Positions 54,358-63,345 of a stretch of 64,000 nucleotides of DNA are shown here, piece after piece (the stretch's first letter is position 1; each line of letters opens with the position of its first letter). The stretch comes from Novipirellula artificiosorum. Its GTDB lineage: Bacteria > Planctomycetota > Planctomycetia > Pirellulales > Pirellulaceae. The DNA lies in NCBI RefSeq assembly GCF_007860135.1, contig NZ_SJPV01000008.1:239682-303681 (forward strand), read 5' to 3'. The position numbers and the translations under genes were made by a program. The notes below the pieces were generated by a model that saw only the letters and a program-made list of their open reading frames with translations, had not been told where the DNA came from and searched no databases.

Positions 54358-56148
54358 CTACGCGGCGCGCGAATGCGGAACGGGATTCGATTGGTAATCG
54401 AGCCGAAAACGCTTCCAAAATGGTCGTCTCTTTTTTCTCGACTCGTCGTTAAAGATATGCTCAAACGAAAATTTGTCAGCATCGGTGTCTTGAACGACAT
54501 CGTCACAGTGGGTGATTTCGGCCAAGGATGATCGCTTCATGTTTGCGTACGGGGTGCCTTTGGTGGTGTGTGTTGCATTGGGACCAAAGCCAATATTGGT
54601 CACCAGATTTTCGTTGGGGTGAGCGTTCAGACCACCGAGTGACCAGCAATGAAGAAGCCACTGGAAATCCCATGTGTCGATCTTTTTTTCGTGAACCGAA
54701 TCAAGCAGTTGAGTCCAGTGCTTCCGTTCTTTCGTCGTTGGAAAGACGGATTCAAGGAATCCCGATTCCCGAAGGGCCGGCCACTTGGAAATCGATAGAT
54801 CGTAGTTTTGCCATGCTCGGCGCCACGTTGCCCAGCCCCAGCAGTGCAGGTACCGCGAGAAATAATAGCTTGCCGACCCACGAGCATGGCCCTGTTGGAA
54901 ATTGTTTCCGCTAATCCCCGTGACTCGCGTGTCGTCTTGGTAGCGATCAAGCAGGGATTTGCAATAGGAAAAGAAGGTCGGATCGGGGATGCAGTCGTCT
55001 TCGAGGATGATCAAGCGATCGACATGCTCAAAGGCTTCGGTGATCCCAGAGCTGACTCGTCGACCACAGCCCAGGTTTTCGCTGGCATAGATGCGAACGA
55101 CTTCGCAGTCCCAGTCAACGTTTTCGGCGATCCGGCGCGAAGCTTCGACCTTTTCGGCTTCACCCGGAGCGTTGGGTCGGGCGGCATCGCTGATCAAGAA
55201 CAGTTTGCTGGGCCGTGCCTCGCGGATCGATTGAAAGGACTGAGCCGTTTCCGTTGGGCGGTTGAACGTGATGAACGCCACGGCCGCATCAAGCGATTCG
55301 TTCCGTGTTGGAATGGACAAAGTCGGCGAGACGGTTGCCAAACTCTGTTTGGCACTGGTTGCTTCCAAGGCAACCTGGTAGTCGTTTTGCAACAGCGACT
55401 TTCGCCGTCGCATTCGTTGCAAGATGCCCATGGCACGGCCGCGAAGCAGTTGGTTCGCTAAGAACGGGCTGACCGGACTTCGGCTGAACAGGTGCAGTCC
55501 GCCACGAGCCGAAACGAGTTGCCGACCGTACTGCTGAGCGATTGTTTGAAGTGCTTTTTCAGACCAGAGCGCTACATGTTGACCACCTTCGGTCGCGTAG
55601 TACCACCACTCGCCCGGCCGAGGTGCGGAATCGGGTTGGGCGACGGTCGAGATCAACCAATGGTCAGCCAGTTGGTCCATCTTGGCGATTTCGACTTGGG
55701 GATCCGCCATATGCTCCCAGACTTCAAACGCCGTCAAGAAATCATAGTGCTGCTGTTCGGCATCGGCCTCAAATCCTTTGGCAAACAGGTTTTGGCAATA
55801 GGGATCGAGGTGAACGAAGTCGTGTCCGAGGTCTCGCATCATTCGAGTGAACATGCCATAGCCACCACCGTAATCGACACAGCGCGATGCAGTGGGATGC
55901 AGATAGCGAAGGGTCAGCGAAGTGATCTTCGAAAACGTCTGATTGCGGCGGACTAAGCCGACATCCGTAGGAATGATCGCGTCTTGGTAGGCTTCGTCGA
56001 GCCAGTAGGGTTGTTCCGTTTGGATGAACCGGCACTCACAGCAGCGAAAATACTCGATGTCGTATTTTCCCATGATCGTAGCCGCTCCAAATGATTTGGC
56101 CGAAGCGGAACAGACGCGACAAGTTTGGGACATGGAACAAGCCATCAA
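54358..56148 (-). CDS. Methyltransferase-glycosyltransferase fusion
   Basis: A 596-residue two-domain protein. The N-terminal ~250 residues form a SAM methyltransferase with a Cys-pair zinc-like head (CRVC and RCCEC), motif I in CVDYGGGYGMFTRM and EVWEHMADP. Residues ~290-560 form a GT-A transferase (AVAFITFNRPTETAQSF, KLFLISDAARPN, then LIILEDDCIPDPTFF with the acidic metal motif, and HCWGWATWRRAW). A GT family with this GWATWRRAW element is often annotated as HlpA-like/GT2. The fusion suggests one glycan is both elongated and methylated. Several Met codons are possible at the start. Confidence 0.85.
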   Translation of the reverse strand: MMACSMSQTCRVCSASAKSFGAATIMGKYDIEYFRCCECRFIQTEQPYWLDEAYQDAIIPTDVGLVRRNQTFSKITSLTLRYLHPTASRCVDYGGGYGMFTRMMRDLGHDFVHLDPYCQNLFAKGFEADAEQQHYDFLTAFEVWEHMADPQVEIAKMDQLADHWLISTVAQPDSAPRPGEWWYYATEGGQHVALWSEKALQTIAQQYGRQLVSARGGLHLFSRSPVSPFLANQLLRGRAMGILQRMRRRKSLLQNDYQVALEATSAKQSLATVSPTLSIPTRNESLDAAVAFITFNRPTETAQSFQSIREARPSKLFLISDAARPNAPGEAEKVEASRRIAENVDWDCEVVRIYASENLGCGRRVSSGITEAFEHVDRLIILEDDCIPDPTFFSYCKSLLDRYQDDTRVTGISGNNFQQGHARGSASYYFSRYLHCWGWATWRRAWQNYDLSISKWPALRESGFLESVFPTTKERKHWTQLLDSVHEKKIDTWDFQWLLHCWSLGGLNAHPNENLVTNIGFGPNATHTTKGTPYANMKRSSLAEITHCDDVVQDTDADKFSFEHIFNDESRKKRRPFWKRFRLDYQSNPVPHSRAA

Positions 56149-56422
56149 TATGGGTTTTCGTACATTGCTCGCTGCTGTTTAGCAAAGTTATCCGCCGGGT
56201 CGAAAGAGCGGATAATCACACCCGCGCACGCTGGGATGGGGCTTGGAGGTGACTACGGCAGACCAAGTGATGCTATCAAGAGGATGTCTGAAGTTGACAC
56301 AAGGTGGTGAAACTCGATACATCCGACTTCATCGATTGAGCGTCAAGCTTCACGATCTCATTTCGTTCGCTTCCTCTTTTTACCCGTTTAGACTTTCTGC
56401 CTTCGAGCCGTTGGAACGACCC

Positions 56423-57541
56423 ATGCAAACTCGGTATTCCCAAGAGGCACCGCCAGAACTGTGTCCACGAACATCGATACGGACACATCCTAAAAACCTA
56501 ATCGCCGAAGATTTGCACGTTTTTAAGTCTTGCCTTGCTTACGACATGCCTGCGGCAACCGTGCGGGTACTGCATTCGGTCGAGGCACACGGTCGTGGCC
56601 CACTTCGTCAAAACAGCGAATACTTGGTCGAATCGTTCGTTTGCGAGGATCATGCATTCACGTGGCGTCGACGACGCGGGCATTGGCGAGCGGCACTGGA
56701 ACGTCGGTTGCAAAGGAGAAGTCACCTTTCGGATCCTGTGATTTGGATCACTGACAATTGGAGTTGTGGGTACTATCACTGGATTTGCGATGCTCTGCCG
56801 AGATTGCAACTTGCGTCGCGAGCGTACGACCTTTCGAGGCTAACGCTGTTGCTTCCTTACAAATATCGACGTCACGCGTACATGGTGGAAAGTTTAAAGC
56901 CGTTCGGACTGGGGGGGGTTCGCTTCTTGAAGCGTTTTGAAAGAATCGAATGTGACGAAATGGTTTTTCCGTCACACCTCGCTGTCACCGGGAATCACGA
57001 AGAGTCGATCATTTGGGAATTGCGAGACCGAATTCTGCAATTTATGCAATCCAACGCAGTGGACCATTCAAGTGCGGCGACTCCAGTGGCAATCGGTGGT
57101 GACCGCGTTTACTTGTCACGGAGACTGGCTGGCAAGCGAAGAATTCAGAACGAAAGCGAAGTGTTGTCGGTTCTCAGGAATCATGGATTCGTCGAGTTCG
57201 TAGCGGAACAGTATGACTGGGAGACTCAGGTGCGAGTGGCCTCGAACGCAGATGTGTTGGTTGCCAGTCACGGAGGCGGGCTGGCGAATATCATGGTGAT
57301 GAAACCCGGAAGCCAGGTTCTTGAAATGCGAGATGCGATTGGCCCCATCCCCAATTGCTTCTTCAATCTTGCTTCTGCGGCAGGACTGAACTACTACTAC
57401 ATGTTGTGCCAACGCGCCGACATGAAAAAGGACGCGCACTGGGCCGATATCGTTGTCGATTTAAAAAAGCTGGATCAAACAATTGACCAAATGACAGTGG
57501 GCTCCGAGGTGGACGCCAGCAAACCGCGTCGTATTGCTTAG
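56423..57541 (+). CDS. Glycosyltransferase family 61 protein
   Basis: A ~372-residue GT61 (DUF563) transferase. Conserved features are ITDNWSCGYYHWICDALPRL, RVYLSRRLAGKRRIQNE, FVEFVAEQYDWETQVRVASN and SHGGGLANIMVMKPGSQVLE. GT61 enzymes transfer xylose, GlcNAc and related sugars. The ATG at 56423 fits the family length; the frame is open to a TTG at 56243 and to ATG 56270, but those residues look non-coding. Divergent from the fusion gene, it starts the plus-strand half of the cluster. Confidence 0.85.
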   Translation: MQTRYSQEAPPELCPRTSIRTHPKNLIAEDLHVFKSCLAYDMPAATVRVLHSVEAHGRGPLRQNSEYLVESFVCEDHAFTWRRRRGHWRAALERRLQRRSHLSDPVIWITDNWSCGYYHWICDALPRLQLASRAYDLSRLTLLLPYKYRRHAYMVESLKPFGLGGVRFLKRFERIECDEMVFPSHLAVTGNHEESIIWELRDRILQFMQSNAVDHSSAATPVAIGGDRVYLSRRLAGKRRIQNESEVLSVLRNHGFVEFVAEQYDWETQVRVASNADVLVASHGGGLANIMVMKPGSQVLEMRDAIGPIPNCFFNLASAAGLNYYYMLCQRADMKKDAHWADIVVDLKKLDQTIDQMTVGSEVDASKPRRIA

Positions 57542-57718
57542 CGCAGCAAAACAAGGACGTTCACGTTTGACTCGGCTAGCAAAGCAGAGGTGCTTCGAGC
57601 TTCTTGGCTTCATTGGGGATGCGACTTGGATACGGGTAACGGATCGCTTGGTGATGAGCGAAAGGTTGACGTGAAATTCAGGAATTCCTAGACTTGCCGG
57701 CGCAAGCAGCATCATTCA

Positions 57719-58444
57719 ATGGACATGAACGAGGAGCAAAAAGTGGGAACGATTCGGCGATGGGTTGGTGCGTTTAGAAAACCACTGGCAGGACAACGAA
57801 ATGCGTTCGCGCAAGAAGGCGAAGACCTAGTTTTAGAGAGTTTCCTCTTTCGGCAAGCAACGGGATACTATGTCGATGTCGGAGCGCATCACCCTACTCA
57901 GTATTCAAATACCTACTTTTTCTATCTCAAAGGTTGGCGAGGAATAAACATCGACGCCGCCCCGACAGCGATGGAGGCATTTAAGCGGCTTCGACCACGG
58001 GACACCAACCTAACCGCTGCCGTCGGCCGTCCGGGCGAAGAACGCGACATGGTTATCTTTGCCGAGGGCGCCGTAACGACCCTTTCGCCTGAATTCGCGA
58101 ACCGCGTTTCACAGGAAATGGGCTGCGAGACTTTGGGCACCCAAAAAGTTAATCCTCAATCACTCGCCTCAATCTTGGATCAACACCTTCCGGACAATCA
58201 GGCAATTTCATTCTTGACGGTTGACGTCGAAGGACTCGATTTAGAAGTGCTTCAGAGCAATGATTGGACGCGTTATCGGCCAACACTGGTTTTGGCCGAG
58301 CATCATGGCGCTAGTCTGGACAACACGACGATCCAAGAGGCAATCGAATCACCTGTCGCCGCATATCTAGGTGAGCAGGAATATGAATTGGTCGCAAAGA
58401 CCGCGAGGACCATTTTCTTTCGTGATCGATTGGGCATATCGTGA
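57719..58444 (+). CDS. FkbM-family SAM methyltransferase (first copy)
   Basis: A 241-residue methyltransferase. FAQEGEDLVLESFL is followed by the SAM motif YYVDVGAHHPTQYSNTYFF, the typical GWRGINIDAAPTAMEAF and the C-terminal DVEGLDLEVLQSNDW. FkbM-type enzymes O-methylate sugars and natural products. Its stop overlaps the GTG start of the exostosin gene, so the two are translationally coupled. Confidence 0.88.
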   Translation: MDMNEEQKVGTIRRWVGAFRKPLAGQRNAFAQEGEDLVLESFLFRQATGYYVDVGAHHPTQYSNTYFFYLKGWRGINIDAAPTAMEAFKRLRPRDTNLTAAVGRPGEERDMVIFAEGAVTTLSPEFANRVSQEMGCETLGTQKVNPQSLASILDQHLPDNQAISFLTVDVEGLDLEVLQSNDWTRYRPTLVLAEHHGASLDNTTIQEAIESPVAAYLGEQEYELVAKTARTIFFRDRLGIS

Positions 58445-59493
58445 AAATCTTCTTTCCCGAGCCTGGCGAGGTTGAACAGTATGTGCATAACCAGGTCGGG
58501 CCCCACATGTCCGTTCATGCCCGGTTCTACGATCGGTTAAGGGTGTTCCTTCATCAGGAATATCAGACATCCGATCCTGACGAGGCAGACTATGTTTTTT
58601 TACCCATCAATCTCATTCTGTTTCAGTTCTGTAACCTGCAAAATGTTGTCTGGGAAAACACGCTGCCCGATCCTGGCCCAACCATCGAACGTACGGCCCA
58701 ACGGTTTCCTGGCAAGCGTTTGTTGTTATTTGGCTCAGGTGATTTTGGGCAGCGAAAACGTAGCGTCTGGGAGTCGAAAGCATCCAATCGAGCATACCCA
58801 AACCTCTATGAAGGGTTGGACGAGCGAATCACGTTAATCGCTTTCGAGTCGACCGACGACCTTTTGCCATGCGACATCGGTGCGATCCCCTATGTGACGC
58901 AAACTGCCCCTGCGAAAATGCCGTTACTACACGCTCTGTTTCGGCGTCGAGTTGATCCGCCTGATCGAGATCTACTCTATTCCTTTGCTGGAACGCTTGC
59001 CTATCAGGAACTTCCGAGGGACCACGTTCGAGGAGGGAAACTGCTTGACATCGCTGGCCGAGGACCTGACTGGTTCGTCGGCACGGCGAAGGATGCGAGG
59101 AAACGCTACGGCAAAGTAGCGGGCTCTGACATTGGAATGCTGCGTCGGTCGACCTTTACACTCTGCCCGGCAGGCTTCGGGAGATGGTCGTTTCGACTAT
59201 TTCAGGCCCCCGTGTTCGGTTCCATCCCCGTGCTCCTTGCTGACGGCTACCGATTACCATTCGCGGGCCAAATCCCGTGGCAAAATTTTTCGATCGTGCT
59301 TGCCGAGAGTAACCTCGCTGATATCAGCGGGATACTGCGAGAGATCCCCGACGAAAGGATTGAGGAGTTGCAAGCAGGAATGAAGGCGAATCGCCACCAT
59401 TTCTTTGAGCAAGGAGCTCACCAGTTGATCGCTAATCGGCTTGCGTCGATGTCGCTTGACTCGCAAGGCAAGGCCGCAATGCGGGCAAGTTAG
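58441..59493 (+). CDS. Exostosin-like glycosyltransferase (GT47)
   Basis: A 350-residue protein with exostosin-family traits: EADYVFLPINLILFQF near the N-terminus, a Gly-rich GSGDFGQRKRS segment, YSFAGTLAYQELPRDHVRGG and the conserved block STFTLCPAGFGRWSFRLFQA followed by FGSIPVLLADGYRLPFAGQI. GT47 enzymes include glucuronosyl-, arabinosyl- and galactosyltransferases. It has a GTG start inside the end of the FkbM gene. In bacteria this family is uncommon outside polysaccharide clusters. Confidence 0.85.
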   Translation: MKIFFPEPGEVEQYVHNQVGPHMSVHARFYDRLRVFLHQEYQTSDPDEADYVFLPINLILFQFCNLQNVVWENTLPDPGPTIERTAQRFPGKRLLLFGSGDFGQRKRSVWESKASNRAYPNLYEGLDERITLIAFESTDDLLPCDIGAIPYVTQTAPAKMPLLHALFRRRVDPPDRDLLYSFAGTLAYQELPRDHVRGGKLLDIAGRGPDWFVGTAKDARKRYGKVAGSDIGMLRRSTFTLCPAGFGRWSFRLFQAPVFGSIPVLLADGYRLPFAGQIPWQNFSIVLAESNLADISGILREIPDERIEELQAGMKANRHHFFEQGAHQLIANRLASMSLDSQGKAAMRAS

Positions 59494-59538
59494 AGCAGCT
59501 TCGTTTCCACCACACGATTAACCGACGACACCTCACCC

Positions 59539-60306
59539 TCAAACCAACACCTCTGGCGTCGCCATGTAGAGTGCGTTGTAGACGCCAATGGATTGTTGTT
59601 CGTGAACAAAGTCGGTGTAAAAGCTGATCAGCCGATAACCCTGTGAGCTGAGAAACGCATCAACAGGGCAGTACGTGCCGTTTTCGGTTATCGGTGATGT
59701 CGGGCAATAGAACTCGAAGAGCACGAATCCGATACGGTGGCTGGCTAGCATTTCGGAGGCGCCTTGAAGCGTGCGCAGGTCCGCTCCCTCGGTATCGACC
59801 TTCAGCAAATCGATCGAATCAATCTCAAATTCCCGGCAGACCGAATCCACCGTACGCAACTGGATGGTTTCCGTTCGTTCAAAGGCTTCGCAGTCAGACG
59901 AAAGGATTGGGGATCGATCGCAGGTGGAGGCGAGCACGCTCGCGGTGTAAATGTTGATCTGTGCTTCCTGGTCGTTGTCACTGAGTCCGTAAGGCAGACA
60001 TTTCACCGATCGAAGATTTTCCGTATTGGACCGCAGTTGCTCGAACGTCGATGCCACGGGCTCAAACGAATAGATCGTACGCGGGCATGCACGCAGATGA
60101 AGTTTCCGTGCTGTCTGGCCAATATTCGCACCAACGTCAAAAACCACCTCCAACGAACGGAACTGAGGGTGCCAGCCTTCGGACGCGATTCTCAGGCAGT
60201 CATCGAGCCAATCGACCCCCCATTTTTTCGTTCTTAGCAATCGATAGCCAACGGTCTTTTGAACACGATGCCCGGCACGTTTCGCCAGATTCTTGACATG
60301 ATGCAT
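59539..60306 (-). CDS. FkbM-family SAM methyltransferase (second copy)
   Basis: A 255-residue methyltransferase on the opposite strand. SAM motif I is EVVFDVGANIGQTARKL, followed by YSFEPVASTFEQL, YGLSDNDQEAQINIY and the characteristic DLLKVDTEGADLRTLQGA. The ATG at 60306 is chosen; the open frame upstream lies in the gap next to the L,D-transpeptidase leader. It is distinct in sequence from the first FkbM copy, so the two probably methylate different positions or sugars. Confidence 0.88.
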   Translation of the reverse strand: MHHVKNLAKRAGHRVQKTVGYRLLRTKKWGVDWLDDCLRIASEGWHPQFRSLEVVFDVGANIGQTARKLHLRACPRTIYSFEPVASTFEQLRSNTENLRSVKCLPYGLSDNDQEAQINIYTASVLASTCDRSPILSSDCEAFERTETIQLRTVDSVCREFEIDSIDLLKVDTEGADLRTLQGASEMLASHRIGFVLFEFYCPTSPITENGTYCPVDAFLSSQGYRLISFYTDFVHEQQSIGVYNALYMATPEVLV

Positions 60307-60619
60307 GATTCTGAATTCCGTATCGGATCGTGGTGTTCTTATCGCAGAACAATAAATAGAGGGTGTTTTTGTCAGCAATCCGAAGTTGGCCGATCTTCCG
60401 CTTGCATTCTCCATCTCATAGCCGATTTCGCGATGACGGGGCAACAGGAAATGGGCAGCGAGAATTCTTGGGGGTGCGAGCTGCGTCCGCTGTTAAACGT
60501 GAGAGGAATACGTCAAAACTGCTCTGGTCTTGATGCTTCGGATTTGATTAGGTTGCTTTGCATTGGGTCGTATTGGGATGCGATCCGTTTGATTTCTAAT
60601 GTACCTTGATGCCCATCGT
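60307..60619. other. Divergent intergenic region between FkbM and L,D-transpeptidase genes
   Basis: About 310 bases that should hold promoters for both divergent genes. No coding frame with a ribosome site was seen. The right end runs into a terminator-like hairpin. Confidence 0.5.
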
Positions 60620-60648
60620 CGACTCGGCAACTTGCGAGTCGGTTTTTT
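60620..60648 (+). terminator. Terminator-like hairpin immediately ahead of the L,D-transpeptidase ribosome site
   Basis: Arms CGACTCG (60620-60626) and CGAGTCG (60635-60641), 8-base loop, then six T (60643-60648), directly followed by GGAGG at 60649-60653. No upstream plus-strand gene within 1 kb would need terminating, so it may act as an attenuator of the downstream gene. Confidence 0.75.
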
Positions 60649-60659
60649 GGAGGACAGTC

Positions 60660-62036
60660 GTGCAAACGCTGAAAACTGCTGCCGTCGTCGTATTGCTGAT
60701 GACGGTCATGTACGGGGCCTACGTCTCGCTGACCACCCCGCCGGAATCGTTGCCTCCTGAGGTCGCCGAATTGGTGCTCGATGAGGGTGGCTTTGATATC
60801 GAAAGCGGTTTGCCCGAATCGTTGGGTTCACTGGGGATCAGCAGCGGCAGTCCCGCGGCAACGGCGTCGATGAACGATTCGGCCGATGGCATTTACCGTA
60901 ATGAGATGAACCAGATCGGCGGGCAATCGTACAACGTGTCGGATGGTGTCTCGGCCCAGATGTCCGATTCCGGCAGCGTTTCAGATCTGACGATCTACCA
61001 ACCGGACGACGCCGCGCTGCCGCAACGAAACACGCCGGCGAGTTTCGCCTCGGCCAGCCTCAATAACACGCCCCCCAACGACGGAATGAACTATCCGTCG
61101 ACGAGCATGTCGTTTGATATGCCGAATCCTAGTCAGATGGATGCCTCGCTTGACGCGGGGGGGGCACCGACGGATTTAGGGGCGACGGATATCGCCGCGT
61201 TTGATCCAAGCCTCGACAGCACACCTGCGGTGACCGCAGTCGCTTCCGGTTCTGGAACCTCCACTTCACTCAGTGACCCAGTTTCGCAAACCGGCGCCGT
61301 TGCAGGATCCGAATTCCCCGGCGGACCGTCCAAGCCCAACCTCGGTTTGACCAACGCCATCCGAACGGCGGATCAGCAATACGCAAGCGACCAACGCAAA
61401 GAAGCGCTCACGACCCTCAGCCTTTTCTACAACACCCCCGATTTGAGCGTCTCAGAACGCTCGGAACTGCTTGGCCGACTCGATCCGTTGGCAGCCGAAG
61501 TGATCTATTCCAAGCGACATTTGCTTGAACAGGCCTACCGTGTCGGCCATCACGAAACGCTGATGCAAATTGCGGTTCGCTACGAGGTACCATGGCAATT
61601 GCTGGCAAACATCAACGGAATCGAAGACCCGATCACGGTGTTACCGGGAACGGAATTGAAGGTGGTTCGTGGCCCGTTCCGCGCCGAAGTGAACCTGTCA
61701 AGCAAAGAATTGACCTTGTTCCTCGGCGATCTCTACGCTGGCCGGTTCCCGATTGCGATCGGCAACGATCCTTCGCCGAAACCAGGGACCTTTACCGTTC
61801 AAGACAAACAATCCGAGCGAACCTACTACGGCGCTTCGGGTGGTACCATCCCCTCCGGGAATCCGAACAACCCTTACGGCAACCTTTGGCTTGATCTTGG
61901 CAGCCAGCTTTGCATTCACGGCAGCCCCTATGCGACCAAGCCGAGTGAGCAGGGGTGCATCAGTGTCGCCGCGGATTATGCCGATGATTTGTACGGCATC
62001 TTGACCCAGGGTTCCTCGGTGACAATCCGCCGCTAA
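60660..62036 (+). CDS. LysM-containing L,D-transpeptidase (YkuD-type)
   Basis: A 458-residue envelope protein. The GTG at 60660 has GGAGG 6 bases upstream and leaves a short N-terminus with one TM helix (LKTAAVVVLLMTVMYGAYV). A ~230-residue Ser/Thr/Pro/Asp-rich linker follows, then a helical region, a LysM (YRVGHHETLMQIAVRYEVPW and INGIEDPITVLPGTELKVV) and the YkuD domain (LTLFLGDLYAGRFPIAIG ... LCIHGSPYATKPSEQGCISV). The catalytic Cys is present, but the usual [S/T]HGC signature reads EQGC with shorter spacing. It would form 3-3 peptidoglycan cross-links or anchor proteins. Confidence 0.88.
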   Translation: MQTLKTAAVVVLLMTVMYGAYVSLTTPPESLPPEVAELVLDEGGFDIESGLPESLGSLGISSGSPAATASMNDSADGIYRNEMNQIGGQSYNVSDGVSAQMSDSGSVSDLTIYQPDDAALPQRNTPASFASASLNNTPPNDGMNYPSTSMSFDMPNPSQMDASLDAGGAPTDLGATDIAAFDPSLDSTPAVTAVASGSGTSTSLSDPVSQTGAVAGSEFPGGPSKPNLGLTNAIRTADQQYASDQRKEALTTLSLFYNTPDLSVSERSELLGRLDPLAAEVIYSKRHLLEQAYRVGHHETLMQIAVRYEVPWQLLANINGIEDPITVLPGTELKVVRGPFRAEVNLSSKELTLFLGDLYAGRFPIAIGNDPSPKPGTFTVQDKQSERTYYGASGGTIPSGNPNNPYGNLWLDLGSQLCIHGSPYATKPSEQGCISVAADYADDLYGILTQGSSVTIRR

Positions 62037-62085
62037 ACTTGCTGTCCGAAACGTTTTCCGAAAGACACGTGCCAATTGGACAAGC

Positions 62086-62643
62086 ATGAGCTACGACCGT
62101 AACGCCTTAATGGATCTTCTTCGCAGTGAGTCACTTCAGCGGGGTGATTTTACCCTCGCCAGTGGGAAGAAGGCCTCGTATTACCTTGATTGTCGAAAAA
62201 TCACCTTGCACCCCCAAGGCGCAAACCTAATTGCTCAGGGGATGCTGAGTGTTATCGAATCCTCAGGCGATCTGCCGGACGCGGTGGGAGGCATGGCGAT
62301 CGGCGCCGATCCGATCACGGCATCGATTGTCACCGTTGCTGGGCAGCGTGACTTGCCGCTCAAGGGGTTCATGGTTCGAAAAGAAGCCAAAGGTCATGGG
62401 ACCGGGAAACAAGTGGAAGGCCCCGTCGAGTCTGGCCAACGCGTTGTCATCGTCGAAGATGTGATCACGAGCGGCGGCAGTGCAATCAAAGCGGTTGAGG
62501 CTGCTGAGGCATTTGGATTGAAGGTGCTTTACGTGATCGGCATCATCGATCGATTGGCCGGTGGTGCCGAAGCTTTTGCCGCCAAAGGACTCGAGCTCAA
62601 AACGTTGACGACCATTCGAGATTTTGGCATTGAGCCTGAATAG
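62086..62643 (+). CDS. pyrE: Orotate phosphoribosyltransferase
   Basis: A 185-residue PRTase. FTLASGKKASYYLDCRKITLHP matches OPRTase, then GMAIGADPITASIV, a basic loop MVRKEAKGHGTGKQVEG and the PRPP-binding VVIVEDVITSGGSAIKAVEA. It makes OMP in pyrimidine synthesis. Length is close to the usual ~200. The stop TAG is immediately followed by the ATG of the next gene. Confidence 0.94.
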   Translation: MSYDRNALMDLLRSESLQRGDFTLASGKKASYYLDCRKITLHPQGANLIAQGMLSVIESSGDLPDAVGGMAIGADPITASIVTVAGQRDLPLKGFMVRKEAKGHGTGKQVEGPVESGQRVVIVEDVITSGGSAIKAVEAAEAFGLKVLYVIGIIDRLAGGAEAFAAKGLELKTLTTIRDFGIEPE

Positions 62644-63327
62644 ATGGAAACAACGCTTCATCAACAGCTGAAACGTTGTTACGCACCTGACGAATCCGAC
62701 ACCGAAGTCGTTTTGGGTGCGTATCGGATTGACGCGGTTCGAGGCGATGAGTTGATTGAAGTGCAGTGCGCGGGGCTCTCTGCGATTCGCGACAAATGCC
62801 ACGATCTGCTCAAACGACATTCGCTTCGCGTGGTCAAACCGGTCGTGGCTCGTACACGTATCGCCAAGGCCAAGAAAGCGGGAGGGCCCATCTACAGTAG
62901 CCGAATGAGTCCGAAACGCGGTGATTTACTCGATATTTTCGAAGACCTGATCTACTTCACCCGAGTCTTCCCGCATCGGAATTTGGTGCTGGAAGTCCCG
63001 ATGGTGCATGTGATGGAAACGCGAATCCCGAGCAAACGTCGGCGTCGAAGATGGCACAAGGAGTACAAGGTTCACGACGTCGAGTTGGAATCGATTTCCG
63101 AGACGCATGAATTTCGCTTGTCCAGCGATCTGTTGTCACTCGTGAAGGTCCCGCCGGGAACAAGCCAGTTCAACACGTCGGACCTCGCCGGCTGGATTGA
63201 TCGACCTCGCTGGGTCGCCCAAAAAATCGCCTATGTTTTGCGGCACATTGACGCGATCGACACGCTTGACCGAAAACGCAGCGGGATCGTCTATGCGTGC
63301 AAACCGTTGCACCAAGCCGCCGCATAA
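62644..63327 (+). CDS. Hypothetical protein with PD-(D/E)XK-like nuclease signature
   Basis: A 227-residue protein of unknown family. Residues 21-41 contain a Glu, then YRIDAVRGDELIEVQ, i.e. Asp30 and Glu39-Val-Gln41, the spacing of a D...ExQ/ExK restriction-endonuclease-like core. A helix follows (AIRDKCHDLLKRHSLRVV). The middle is very basic (PSKRRRRRWHKEY), and the C-terminus resembles a winged-helix region (LAGWIDRPRWVAQKIAYVL). It starts directly after the pyrE stop, so it is translationally coupled. A nuclease or nucleic-acid-binding role is inferred only. Confidence 0.7.
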   Translation: METTLHQQLKRCYAPDESDTEVVLGAYRIDAVRGDELIEVQCAGLSAIRDKCHDLLKRHSLRVVKPVVARTRIAKAKKAGGPIYSSRMSPKRGDLLDIFEDLIYFTRVFPHRNLVLEVPMVHVMETRIPSKRRRRRWHKEYKVHDVELESISETHEFRLSSDLLSLVKVPPGTSQFNTSDLAGWIDRPRWVAQKIAYVLRHIDAIDTLDRKRSGIVYACKPLHQAAA

Positions 63328-63345
63328 CGTAGCGCCCCACCCCGC

